Assembly (NCBI GenBank): GCA_040235415.1 | Contig: JBECKR010000266.1 | Span: 1 to 15,460, forward strand | Direction: 5' to 3' | DNA: 15,460 nucleotides | Origin: JBECKR01 sp040235415 | GTDB taxonomy: Bacteria > Acidobacteriota > Polarisedimenticolia > Polarisedimenticolales > Polarisedimenticolaceae | In this document: piece by piece, positions 1 to 6,575 of the stretch | Numbering within the stretch: the stretch's first letter is position 1 | Layout: each line of letters opens with the position of its first letter | Translations under genes and position numbers: made by a program | Notes under the pieces: generated by a model | What the model saw: the letters and a program-made list of their open reading frames with translations, nothing else | Database searches by the model: none | What the model was told of the DNA's origin: nothing

Positions 1-577
1 CTGTGCCGCAACGCGACGCGCACACGGCCCCGTGGCGCCGCCCGGGCTCGAGGTCGGGAGCTACCGCGTGGCGCTGGAGCGGCCGGGACGCGCGACCGCC
101 AGGCTCCGCGCGATGCTGTTCGCTGCCCCCCCGGACCGGCTTCACGCGGAGCTCTCGGGCGCGATCGGCGGCACGCGCGTGATCCTGGACGCCGGCGGCG
201 GACGCGTGGCGATCACGTCGCTCGGGGACCGCACGGCGTTCGTGGGTTCGGCGTCGCGCGAGACCCTGAGGCGCGCGTTCGGTCTGGACATCTCGATCGA
301 GGCGCTCGTGGATGCGCTGCTGTTCGGTCGCGAGCCGTCCGGCGCGGCGACGATGGCGCGCTCGCCCGCGACCTCCCCGGGGCTGCCGAGGCGCTTTCGG
401 CTCTCGACACCGACGGGCACGCTCGCGCTCGAGCGCCGGTCGATCCGGGCGCTCGCGCCGGATCGCGCCGCGGCGGTCGGGCACGGGGAGCCCCCGGCCG
501 GCGTCGAGCGGCGTCCGCTCGAGGACCTCGAAGACGACGCGCTGGGGGGCGGAACGAGCGGAGCGGCCGCCCCGTGA
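1..577 (+). CDS. LolB-like outer-membrane lipoprotein, 5' end outside window
   Basis: The frame is open from base 2 to the TGA at 575-577, so the gene starts upstream of the window. The first complete codon is TGT (Cys), followed by Ala-Ala-Thr. This would suit a lipobox cysteine with the signal peptide lying just outside, which is inference. The remaining 191 residues are close in size to mature LolB. The segment GSYRVALERPGRATARLRA, a run of short beta-strand-like stretches and an Ile-Glu-Ala-Leu-Val-Asp-Ala-Leu-Leu-Phe-Gly stretch near the middle resemble the LolB/DUF4292 fold, whose members receive lipoproteins at the outer membrane. Similarity is weak by eye, but lolB directly upstream of ispE is a known gene order. 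The C-terminal third is Ala/Arg-rich with no motif I recognise. The stop overlaps the ispE start by 4 nt, which implies translational coupling. Confidence 0.6.
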   Translation, partial: CAATRRAHGPVAPPGLEVGSYRVALERPGRATARLRAMLFAAPPDRLHAELSGAIGGTRVILDAGGGRVAITSLGDRTAFVGSASRETLRRAFGLDISIEALVDALLFGREPSGAATMARSPATSPGLPRRFRLSTPTGTLALERRSIRALAPDRAAAVGHGEPPAGVERRPLEDLEDDALGGGTSGAAAP

Positions 578-1485
578 GCGGCGCGGTCGTGGTGCGGTGC
601 CCGGCCAAGGTGAACTGGAGCCTCCGGGTCCTCGGCCGCCGCGCGGACGGCTACCACGAGCTCGACACCGTGTTCCAGGCGATCGACCTCCACGACGTCC
701 TCGAAGCCGAGCCGTCGCGAGGGATCACCCTGGAATGCGACGATCCCGAACTTCCCACGGACCGCCGCAATCTCGTGGTGCGCGCCGCCGAGGCGCTCTT
801 CGACCGCGGTGCGGCTCGCGGAGCTTCCGGCGCCGCGCTCCGACTGCGGAAGGCGATTCCGACCGGCGCCGGCCTCGGCGGCGGGAGCTCGGATGCGGCG
901 GGAACGATCGTGGCGCTGGACCGGCTCTGGGGACTCGAACTCGACCGGGCGACGGCGCGACGGATCGCCGTCGATCTCGGCTCCGACGTCGCGTTCTTCC
1001 TGGTCGGCGGCACGGCCCGCGGTCGAGGTCGCGGCGAGCGCCTCGAGACGCTGCCGTTCCTCGGCGAAGTGCCTCTGCTACTGGGAGTTCCGCCGTTCCC
1101 GCTGTCGACGGCAGACGTCTACGCGCGCCACGCGCGCCGGTTGACACGCCCGGACGATGGTGTTAGCGTGAGCCGTCTTTCGGCGCTTAAAGCGCCGGAA
1201 GAGAAGGACTTCGGACCGGCGCGGAACGATCTCGAGGTCGTGGTGTTCGAGGGTTGGCCCGAGCTCGGGCGGTTCCGCGAAGCGTTGGTGCGCGAGGGCG
1301 CGACGCGGGCGTTGCTGAGCGGCAGCGGGTCCGCGGTGTTCGGGGCCTTCGAGGACGATCGCGCCGTCGAGCGGGCCGCGGCTGCGTTGCACGAGCGGTT
1401 CGGCGCATGGAGGCTGCTACCGGCCCGGGGTGTCCGAGACGCGGTTCATCTCGTAGCGGGCGGGGACCTTCGGTCGTCGCGCTAG
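574..1485 (+). CDS. ispE: 4-diphosphocytidyl-2-C-methyl-D-erythritol kinase
   Basis: This GHMP kinase phosphorylates CDP-methylerythritol with ATP, the fourth step of the MEP isoprenoid pathway, in the cytosol. All family motifs are visible in the 303 residues. They are the N-terminal PAKVNWSLRVLGRRADGYHEL (10-30, with the conserved Lys12), the glycine-rich ATP loop PTGAGLGGGSSDAA (96-109), the GSDVAFFL segment with the catalytic-type Asp138, and the C-terminal LLSGSGSAVFGAF motif. The start is GTG at 574, overlapping the upstream TGA as GTGA, and the protein begins just before the first motif as expected. Length is slightly above the usual 280-290 because of a poorly conserved linker, roughly residues 186-216, between STADVY and NDLE. 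That linker carries an internal promoter and hairpin (separate entries). Confidence 0.97.
   Translation: MSGAVVVRCPAKVNWSLRVLGRRADGYHELDTVFQAIDLHDVLEAEPSRGITLECDDPELPTDRRNLVVRAAEALFDRGAARGASGAALRLRKAIPTGAGLGGGSSDAAGTIVALDRLWGLELDRATARRIAVDLGSDVAFFLVGGTARGRGRGERLETLPFLGEVPLLLGVPPFPLSTADVYARHARRLTRPDDGVSVSRLSALKAPEEKDFGPARNDLEVVVFEGWPELGRFREALVREGATRALLSGSGSAVFGAFEDDRAVERAAAALHERFGAWRLLPARGVRDAVHLVAGGDLRSSR
1141..1169 (+). promoter_or_regulatory. Predicted sigma70-type promoter inside ispE
   Basis: The exact -35 consensus TTGACA (1141-1146) is followed after 17 bases by TAGCGT (1164-1169), a -10 hexamer with the key T, A and final T. The site lies in the least conserved linker of IspE (about residues 190-199). 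Transcription would start near 1176 and run into spoVG, tRNA-Gln and prs. Direct evidence is the sequence match and ideal spacing. Activity is inferred. Confidence 0.6.
1178..1200 (+). promoter_or_regulatory. Perfect inverted repeat at predicted transcript 5' end
   Basis: CGGCGCT (1181-1187), a TAA triloop and AGCGCCG (1191-1197) form a 7-bp perfect stem. TTT (1178-1180) and GAA (1198-1200) extend it to 10 bp with one G-U pair. It begins only about 9 bases after the -10 hexamer of the internal promoter, so the RNA would start with a capped stem. No T-tract follows, so it does not look like a terminator. It encodes residues 202-209 of IspE using CTT and AAA, codons uncommon in such GC-rich DNA, which hints at selection on the RNA. 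Confidence 0.5.
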
Positions 1486-1498
1486 GGGGTCTTGGGCC

Positions 1499-1879
1499 AT
1501 GGAGATCACCCAGATCCGAGTCTTCCCCGTCGAGGAGGACAAGCTCAAGGCGTTCGTGTCGATCATTCTCGACGAGTGCTTCGTCGTCAGCGACATCAAG
1601 ATCATCCAAGGCAACAACGGACTGTTCATCTCGATGCCGAGCAAGAAGCGGAAGAACGGCACGTTTCGAGACATCGCGCACCCGCTCAACAACGAGACGA
1701 GGAGACGTTTCGAGGAGCAGATCATCGCCAAGTATCGCGAGGTTCTGGAGGACAGCGGCGCTCGCGGCGTCGCTCCGCTCCGGGCGCTCGCCGACGACGA
1801 GGGCGAGGACGGGGACCAAAACCTCGCCGCCGGGACGCGCGACGAGCCGCCGGAGGGAGAGGAGAGGACCTGGTCCTGA
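1499..1879 (+). CDS. spoVG: SpoVG family regulatory protein
   Basis: SpoVG proteins are small nucleic-acid-binding regulators, named from Bacillus septation and sporulation but present in many bacteria that do not sporulate. The first 80 or so residues match the family closely: MEITQIRVFPVEEDKLKAF, a DECFVVSDIKII stretch, NGLFISMPSKKRKNGTFRDI and an AHPLNNETRRRFEEQII helix. The rest (about residues 85-126) is an acidic, low-complexity tail without a motif I recognise, giving 126 residues against roughly 85-100 in typical members. The ATG at 1499 follows the ispE stop by 13 bases, with a G-rich ribosome-binding stretch at 1486-1490. It is probably transcribed both from the upstream operon and from the promoter inside ispE. 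Its position before prs, rplY and pth mirrors the Bacillus spoVG region. Confidence 0.96.
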   Translation: MEITQIRVFPVEEDKLKAFVSIILDECFVVSDIKIIQGNNGLFISMPSKKRKNGTFRDIAHPLNNETRRRFEEQIIAKYREVLEDSGARGVAPLRALADDEGEDGDQNLAAGTRDEPPEGEERTWS

Positions 1880-1918
1880 CCGCGACGCGCGGCGGCCCGG
1901 CGGGGCGAGAGCAGGCGT

Positions 1919-1993
1919 TGGGGCGTCGCCAAGCGGTAAGGCACGGGTCTTTGGAACCCGCACTCGGAGGTTCGAATCCTCCCGCCCCAGCCA
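1919..1993 (+). tRNA. tRNA-Gln (anticodon UUG), CCA encoded
   Basis: All cloverleaf parts are visible. The acceptor stem pairs TGGGGCG (1919-1925) with CGCCCCA (1983-1989). The D stem is GCC/GGC. The anticodon stem is CGGGT/ACCCG around loop CTTTGGA, with anticodon TTG at 1951-1953. The T stem is GGAGG/CCTCC with loop TTCGAAT. The discriminator is G1990 and the CCA (1991-1993) is encoded. The gene sits 39 bases after spoVG and 42 bases before prs on the same strand, so it is probably cut out of a polycistronic transcript. ispE/tRNA-Gln/prs order is known from other bacteria. Confidence 0.97.
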
Positions 1994-1997
1994 TCCT

Positions 1998-2014
1998 CCC
2001 CGCGGCGCGCGGGG
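1998..2014 (+). promoter_or_regulatory. Hairpin immediately downstream of tRNA-Gln
   Basis: CCCCGCG (1998-2004), a GCG triloop and CGCGGGG (2008-2014) form a perfect 7-bp GC stem starting 4 bases after the tRNA CCA. There is no T-run, and prs begins 21 bases later, so a full terminator is unlikely. After tRNA 3' processing this would be the 5' end of the prs mRNA, where it may protect the RNA (inference). Confidence 0.4.
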
Positions 2015-2035
2015 CCACGGACGACGACCCAAACC

Positions 2036-2977
2036 ATGAAGAGCGAGTTGAAGGTCTTCTCGGGCAACGGCAATCCCCGCCTCGCGGCGTCGATCTGCGA
2101 GTATCTCCGGATTCCTCTCGGCCAGTGGAAGCTGACGCGCTTCGCGGACGGCGAGGTGTACTGCCAGATCCTCGAGAACGTTCGAGGGACGGACGTGTTC
2201 GTCATCCAGCCGACCTGCCGTCCGGTCAACGAGAACCTCATGGAGCTCCTGATCGCGGTCGACGCGATGAAGCGGTCGTCCGCCGCGCGGATCACAGCCG
2301 TACTGCCGTACTACGGCTACGCCCGGCAGGATCGCAAGGACAAGCCCCGGGTCCCGATCTCGGCGAAGCTCGTGGCCGACCTGCTGCAGTCCGCGGGAAT
2401 CGACCGGGTCCTCACGATGGACCTGCACGCGCCGTCGATCCAAGGCTTCTTCAACCAGCCGGTGGACCATCTCATGGCGGCGCCGGTGCTGCTGGAGTGG
2501 CTCGACCGCCAGGGGTACGACGACCTCACGATCGTGTCGCCGGATGCCGGCGGCGTGGAGCGCGCGAGGTTCTTCGCGAAGCGGATCGGCGCGGGCCTCG
2601 CGATCATCGACAAACGTCGCCCGGAGGCGAACGTCGCGGAAACGATGCACGTCATCGGCGACGTCGAGGGCCGGGCCTGCGTCATCGTCGACGACCTCGT
2701 CGACACGGCCGGCACGATGGTGGGGTCGGTCAAGGCGCTGATCGACAAGGGCGCCCGTTCGGTGTCGGGCTGTTTCTCCCATGCCGTGCTCTCGGGTCCG
2801 GCGATCGAGCGGATCGAGAGCTCTCCGATCGAGCGCGTCATCGTGACCGACACGATCCCGCTCGGCGAACGGGCCGCGGAATGCGCGAAGATAACGGCGC
2901 TGTCGGTCGCGGGGTTGCTCGGCGAGGCGATCGCGAGGATCCACAGCAATTCGTCGGTGAGCTCGCTGTTCGTGTGA
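2036..2977 (+). CDS. prs: Ribose-phosphate pyrophosphokinase (PRPP synthetase)
   Basis: The enzyme transfers pyrophosphate from ATP to ribose 5-phosphate, making PRPP for purine, pyrimidine, His, Trp and NAD synthesis in the cytosol. The 313-residue length is standard for class I enzymes (about 315). Visible signatures are the FSGNGNPRLAASI N-terminus, the RQDRKDKPRVPISAK segment (98-111), TMDLHA with catalytic His131, the KRRPE flexible catalytic loop (Lys193, Arg195), and the PRPP-binding loop VIVDDLVDTAGTM (216-228). It ends in the usual C-terminal HSNSSVSSLFV. The start is ATG 2036, giving the expected N-terminus, but no clear Shine-Dalgarno precedes it. The gene follows tRNA-Gln by 42 bases and is probably co-transcribed with it and spoVG. 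Confidence 0.98.
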   Translation: MKSELKVFSGNGNPRLAASICEYLRIPLGQWKLTRFADGEVYCQILENVRGTDVFVIQPTCRPVNENLMELLIAVDAMKRSSAARITAVLPYYGYARQDRKDKPRVPISAKLVADLLQSAGIDRVLTMDLHAPSIQGFFNQPVDHLMAAPVLLEWLDRQGYDDLTIVSPDAGGVERARFFAKRIGAGLAIIDKRRPEANVAETMHVIGDVEGRACVIVDDLVDTAGTMVGSVKALIDKGARSVSGCFSHAVLSGPAIERIESSPIERVIVTDTIPLGERAAECAKITALSVAGLLGEAIARIHSNSSVSSLFV

Positions 2978-2987
2978 GCGTTCGAGG

Positions 2988-3053
2988 GCGTCGCGATCCC
3001 GGGACCCGGACGCGACGCAGAGGCCGCCCGCCGGTGGGGCGAACGGGTCCCGG
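2988..3053 (+). promoter_or_regulatory. Candidate structured leader upstream of rplY
   Basis: Two inverted repeats compete in the 127-base prs-rplY gap. GCGTCGCG (2988-2995) can pair with CGCGACGC (3011-3018). CCGGGACCCG (2999-3008), which is the loop of that first hairpin, can instead pair over 10 bp with CGGGTCCCGG (3044-3053). The two folds exclude one another, as in an attenuator or a ribosomal protein leader. Pairing is seen directly. Regulation is inferred, and GC-rich DNA forms such repeats easily. Confidence 0.35.
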
Positions 3054-3060
3054 AGCCACG

Positions 3061-3108
3061 ATGTCCCTGTACGGACGCAAGGCCGGATGGGGCGAGGACA
3101 GAACATGA
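3061..3108 (+). CDS. Possible 15-codon upstream ORF before rplY
   Basis: An ATG at 3061 opens 15 codons (MSLYGRKAGWGEDRT) ending in TGA at 3106-3108. The stop overlaps the rplY ATG (3105-3107) as ATGA, the same coupling geometry used by several genes here. GGAG (3052-3055) lies 5 bases upstream and partly inside the 10-bp pairing element at 3044-3053. It could be a leader peptide or chance; I recognise no function. Confidence 0.25.
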   Translation: MSLYGRKAGWGEDRT

Positions 3109-3782
3109 TCAGCAATTCCGTCGTCGAGGTCGAAGCCCGCAAGGAGCGGGGGAAGAACGCGAACCGCCGGCTGCGTCGGGCCGGTCGGGTTCCGGGAGTC
3201 GTGTACGGCATGGGACTCGATCCGTTCGCGATCAGCGTTTCGCCGAAGCGCGTGCTCGAGATCCTCCAGACCGACGCGGGCCGCAACTCCATATTCACGC
3301 TCGCCCTCGAAGGCGCCGACGCGAAGCAGTCGCGCGCCGCCATGATCAAGGACCTTCAGCGCGATCCGGTCTCCCAGTCGTTGATCCACGTCGACTTCGT
3401 CCGAGTCGACCTGGACAAGAAGGTCACCGTCGACGTGCCGCTCCGGATCGTGGGGGTGCCGTTCGGCGTCAAGAACGAGGGCGGCATGCTCGATTTCGTT
3501 CATCGCCAGGTCGAGGTCGAGTGCCTGCCGGGGAACATCCCGGAGCACATCGACCTCGACGTCACGGAGCTCCACGTCAACCAGCATCTGTCGGTGAAGG
3601 ATCTCGTGGTCACCGGCGACTTCGCGATCCTGGACGATCCGGAATCGACGGTCGTCTCGGTGTCGGTGCTGAAGGCCGAGCCGACGCCGGTGGAGGAGGC
3701 CGCCGAGGCCGTCGCGGCGGCGGCGACCGAACCGGAGGTGGCCGCGAAGGGCAAGCCGGAGGAGTCCTCGAAGGAGGACTGA
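3105..3782 (+). CDS. rplY: Large ribosomal subunit protein bL25 (CTC/TL5 type)
   Basis: bL25 binds 5S rRNA in the large ribosomal subunit. The sequence shows the long CTC/TL5 two-domain form. The N-terminal 5S-binding domain (about 1-90) contains the signature KERGKNANRRLRRAGRVPG and VVYGM. The L25 beta-domain (about 95-185) includes LPGNIPEHIDLDVTEL. A low-complexity Ala/Glu/Lys tail ends the protein. ATG 3105 is preferred over the in-frame ATG at 3087 because GGCGAGGA (3091-3098) lies at good spacing and family members begin close to this point; the product is 225 residues. It lies between prs and pth, the classical order, and its stop is 10 bases before pth. Confidence 0.95.
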   Translation: MISNSVVEVEARKERGKNANRRLRRAGRVPGVVYGMGLDPFAISVSPKRVLEILQTDAGRNSIFTLALEGADAKQSRAAMIKDLQRDPVSQSLIHVDFVRVDLDKKVTVDVPLRIVGVPFGVKNEGGMLDFVHRQVEVECLPGNIPEHIDLDVTELHVNQHLSVKDLVVTGDFAILDDPESTVVSVSVLKAEPTPVEEAAEAVAAAATEPEVAAKGKPEESSKED

Positions 3783-3792
3783 GCGCCGTTCG

Positions 3793-4410
3793 GTGAACAT
3801 CGTCCTCGGCCTGGGAAATCCGGGTCCGCGGTACGCCGCGACGCGGCACAATCTCGGGTTCCGTGCCGTCGAGCGTCTGGCCGCGAGGCTCGGGGCGCGC
3901 TTCGTCGATCGGGTCGACGGGGGCCTCGGCGCGTGGACAGCGGAGGCGAGGGTCGCGGGACGTCGGGTCGTGATCGCGAAGCCGGCGATGTTCATGAACC
4001 GCTCGGGAGAGGCGGCGGAGGCGCTCAGAATGCGATTCGGCGCCGACGTCGCCGAAATGGTCGTGGTGTTCGACGACGCCGACCTGGCGCTCGGGCGCGT
4101 GAGGGTGCGGTGCGGCGGCGGCGCGGGGGGGCACAACGGAATGCGGTCGATCCTGGAGGCGCTGGGCGACGACGCCTTCCTGCGCGTCCGCCTCGGGATC
4201 CGCGGATCGGACCGGCCGGCCGGTCCGGATCTCGCCGCCTGGGTCCTGGCGCCGTTCCGCCCCGACGAGGCGGAGACCGCGGGCCGTCTCGCGGCCCTCG
4301 GCGCCGAGGCGACCGAATCGGCGCTGCGGGACGGACCGGAGATCGCGATGAACAGGTTCAACGGCCGGACCGCGGCGGCGCCTCGGGACGGTCTGGGAGC
4401 ATCCGGATAG
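3793..4410 (+). CDS. pth: Peptidyl-tRNA hydrolase
   Basis: Pth cleaves the ester bond of peptidyl-tRNAs that drop off the ribosome and recycles the tRNA. At 205 residues it is slightly longer than the usual 185-200. All active-site positions are present: Asn9 in GLGNPG, catalytic His19 in TRHNLG, Asn69 in KPAMFMNRSG, Asp94 in VVFDDADL, and His114/Asn115 in GGHNGMRSI. The LGIRGSDRP-like segment and the C-terminal helix with MNRFNG also fit. The start is GTG 3793, the only start codon that gives the normal N-terminus. The nearest AGGAGG (3772-3777) is 15 bases away inside rplY, so initiation probably relies on coupling to rplY. Confidence 0.97.
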   Translation: MNIVLGLGNPGPRYAATRHNLGFRAVERLAARLGARFVDRVDGGLGAWTAEARVAGRRVVIAKPAMFMNRSGEAAEALRMRFGADVAEMVVVFDDADLALGRVRVRCGGGAGGHNGMRSILEALGDDAFLRVRLGIRGSDRPAGPDLAAWVLAPFRPDEAETAGRLAALGAEATESALRDGPEIAMNRFNGRTAAAPRDGLGASG

Positions 4411-4460
4411 GGCGATGAGCGCGCCGCTTTCGGCGGCGGGCACAAGGAGCGAGGGAAGCG

Positions 4461-6515
4461 ATGGACAACCTGGTGACGTGGAGCGCCCCGCTGGGGGTCG
4501 TCGGGCTGCTGTTCGCGGCCGTGCTGTACTGGCGCATCGTGAAGAGCCCCGACGGCAACGCCACGATGCGCGACATCTCGGAGCAGATCCACGCCGGCGC
4601 GATGGCATTCCTCCGCAAGGAGTACTCCATCCTCCTGATCTTCATCGTGATCGTGGCGGCGCTGCTGGGCTACTTCTTGAACCCGCAGACGGCGGCGGCG
4701 TTCATCGGCGGCGCGGCATGCTCGATCATGGCGGGGTTCTCCGGGATGAAGGCCGCGACCCGCGCCAACGTCCGCACCGCGGCGGCGGCGAAGGACCACG
4801 GCCAGGGACTGGCGCTCCTGATGGCGTTCAACGGCGGCGCGGTCATGGGCGTGGCGGTCGCGAGCCTCGGGCTGATCGGGGTCGGGATCGCGTACCGCGC
4901 GTTCTTCGGCGGCGACTTCGCGACCCTCAAGTACATCAACGGGTTCGCCATGGGCGCGTCCTCGATCGCGCTGTTCGCGCGCGTCGGCGGCGGGATCTAC
5001 ACCAAGGCCGCCGACGTCGGGGCCGATCTCGTCGGCAAGGTCGAGGCGGGCATCCCCGAGGACGACCCCCGCAACCCCGGCGTCATCGCGGACAACGTCG
5101 GCGACAACGTCGGTGACGTCGCGGGCATGGGCGCGGACATCTTCGAGTCCTACGTCGGCTCGATCGTGGCCACGATCGCGATCGCGGCGACGCTCGACGT
5201 CGCGAGCGCGGCTTTCGCGAAGCTCTCGGCACCCGGCGCCGCGCCGGACGTCGTGAAGTCGTTCTTGACGGCCCTTCCGCTGCTCCTGGCCGGTATCGGT
5301 CTGCTGGCGTCGTTCCTGGGAATCTTCTCGATGCGGATCCTCAAAGCGTTCAGCCCGGCCGCCGCGCTGCGGTACTCGACGTTCATCGCGGCGGGGCTCT
5401 TCCTGCTCGGCGCGTGGTGGATCATCTACACGAACCACGTCTCGAACAACGTCTTTTGGGCCGTCCTGTTCGGGACCCTCGTCGGGATCTCGATCGGGCT
5501 GATCACGGAGTACTACACCGCGGCGAGACCGGTCACGCGCATCGCGCTCGCGAGCAAGACCGGTCCCGCCACGAACATCATCAGCGGCTTGGCCGTCGGC
5601 TTGGCGTCGACGGCGCTCCCGGTGCTCGCGATCTGCGTCGCGATCTGGATCAGCAACTCGGTGGCGGGCCTCTACGGCATCGGCATCGCGGCGGTCGGGA
5701 TGCTCGCCACGGTCGGTATCACGATGTCCGTCGACGCCTACGGGCCGATCGCGGACAACGCGGGCGGAATCTCCGAGATGTCCGGTCTCGGCCCCGAGGT
5801 CCGGAAGATCACCGACGGCCTCGACGCCCTGGGCAACACGACCGCGGCGATCGGGAAGGGGTTCGCGATCGGGTCGGCCGCGCTGACGGCGCTGGCCCTC
5901 TTCTCCGCCTACAGCCAGACCGTGACGCAAAAGTTCGCGTCGTTCCGGATCGAGGTCACCGAGCCGGAGGTGGTCATCGGCCTGTTCGTCGGCGGCGCCC
6001 TTCCGTTCTTCATCGGCGCGCTGACCATGACCTCGGTCGGCCGGGCCGCCCAGCAGATGGTCGAGGAGATCCGCCGGCAGTTCCGGGAGATCCCCGGACT
6101 GCTCGAAGGCAAGCCGGAGGCGAAACCGGACGCCGCGAGATGCGTCTCGATCTCGACCGGCGCCGCGCTCAAGGAGATGATCCTGCCCGGTTTGACCGCG
6201 GTCGTGGCGCCCGTCGTGGTGGGGTTCGGCCTCGGAGCCGCCGCGCTCGGCGGGATGCTCGCGGGAGCGACGGTCAGCGGCGTGTTGCTCGCGCTCATGA
6301 TGGCGAACGCCGGCGGAGCGTGGGACAACGCCAAGAAGGCGATCGAGAAGGGCGACATCCCGGACGAGAAGAAGGGCTCCGAGGCCCACAAGGCCGCCGT
6401 CGTCGGGGATACCGTCGGCGACCCGTTCAAGGACACGTCGGGCCCGTCGATGAACATCCTGATCAAGCTGATGTCGGTCGTGAGCCTCGTGATCGCTCCG
6501 CTGCTGTCCCTGTAG
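4461..6515 (+). CDS. hppA: Membrane-bound ion-pumping pyrophosphatase, K+-dependent type
   Basis: This integral membrane enzyme hydrolyses pyrophosphate to pump H+ or Na+ across the cytoplasmic membrane. The 684 residues alternate hydrophobic spans with loops carrying family motifs: TKAADVGADLVGKVEAGIP (181-199), the metal/PPi site around DNVGDNVGDVAGMGADIFESY (211-231), DAYGPIADNAGGISEM (425-440), and the C-terminal GGAWDNAKK and DTVGDPFKDTSGPS. At the cation-selectivity site it reads GNTTAAIGKG, with Ala462 and Gly465 where K+-independent enzymes carry Lys and Thr, so a K+-dependent enzyme is predicted. Whether it pumps H+ or Na+ cannot be decided by eye. ATG 4461 has AAGGAGCGAGGGAAG just upstream. 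It stands between pth and the ribosomal cluster, 50 bases after pth. Confidence 0.97.
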   Translation: MDNLVTWSAPLGVVGLLFAAVLYWRIVKSPDGNATMRDISEQIHAGAMAFLRKEYSILLIFIVIVAALLGYFLNPQTAAAFIGGAACSIMAGFSGMKAATRANVRTAAAAKDHGQGLALLMAFNGGAVMGVAVASLGLIGVGIAYRAFFGGDFATLKYINGFAMGASSIALFARVGGGIYTKAADVGADLVGKVEAGIPEDDPRNPGVIADNVGDNVGDVAGMGADIFESYVGSIVATIAIAATLDVASAAFAKLSAPGAAPDVVKSFLTALPLLLAGIGLLASFLGIFSMRILKAFSPAAALRYSTFIAAGLFLLGAWWIIYTNHVSNNVFWAVLFGTLVGISIGLITEYYTAARPVTRIALASKTGPATNIISGLAVGLASTALPVLAICVAIWISNSVAGLYGIGIAAVGMLATVGITMSVDAYGPIADNAGGISEMSGLGPEVRKITDGLDALGNTTAAIGKGFAIGSAALTALALFSAYSQTVTQKFASFRIEVTEPEVVIGLFVGGALPFFIGALTMTSVGRAAQQMVEEIRRQFREIPGLLEGKPEAKPDAARCVSISTGAALKEMILPGLTAVVAPVVVGFGLGAAALGGMLAGATVSGVLLALMMANAGGAWDNAKKAIEKGDIPDEKKGSEAHKAAVVGDTVGDPFKDTSGPSMNILIKLMSVVSLVIAPLLSL

Positions 6516-6530
6516 GCCCCGCGGGCCGCT

Positions 6531-6553
6531 CCGCCGCGTCCCTGGCGCGGCGG
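6531..6553 (+). terminator. Weak terminator-like hairpin after hppA
   Basis: CCGCCGCG (6531-6538), a 7-base loop and CGCGGCGG (6546-6553) form a perfect 8-bp stem 15 bases after the hppA stop. No T-tract follows, so intrinsic termination is doubtful. It may only protect the mRNA 3' end or reduce readthrough. Confidence 0.3.
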
Positions 6554-6562
6554 CGATGCCGA

Positions 6563-6571
6563 TGGTAGAGT
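6563..6571 (+). promoter_or_regulatory. Possible extended -10 promoter for the rpsF operon
   Basis: TAGAGT (6566-6571) is preceded by TG at 6563-6564, giving the TGnTAnnnT extended -10 pattern. No good -35 hexamer is found 16-18 bases upstream. It lies at the right place for a promoter of the ribosomal protein operon, 81 bases before the rpsF start. Confidence 0.4.
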
Positions 6572-6575
6572 TTCG

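Noticed and set aside
1417..2295. Minus-strand frame containing a GWGGRIRTSECGFQRPVPYRL-like stretch, split here as GWGGRIRTSE and CGFQRPVPYRL
   Set aside because: This peptide is the well-known false translation of the complementary strand of a tRNA gene, here tRNA-Gln.
1187..3349. Minus-strand 720-codon open frame opposite ispE, spoVG, tRNA and prs
   Set aside because: It runs through a tRNA gene and three well-supported genes. It has a composition bias typical of antisense frames and no own ribosome-binding site.
4422..4435. Hairpin CGCCG-CTTT-CGGCG between pth and hppA as a terminator
   Set aside because: The stem is only 5 bp and no T-run follows, so it is within chance expectation for this composition.
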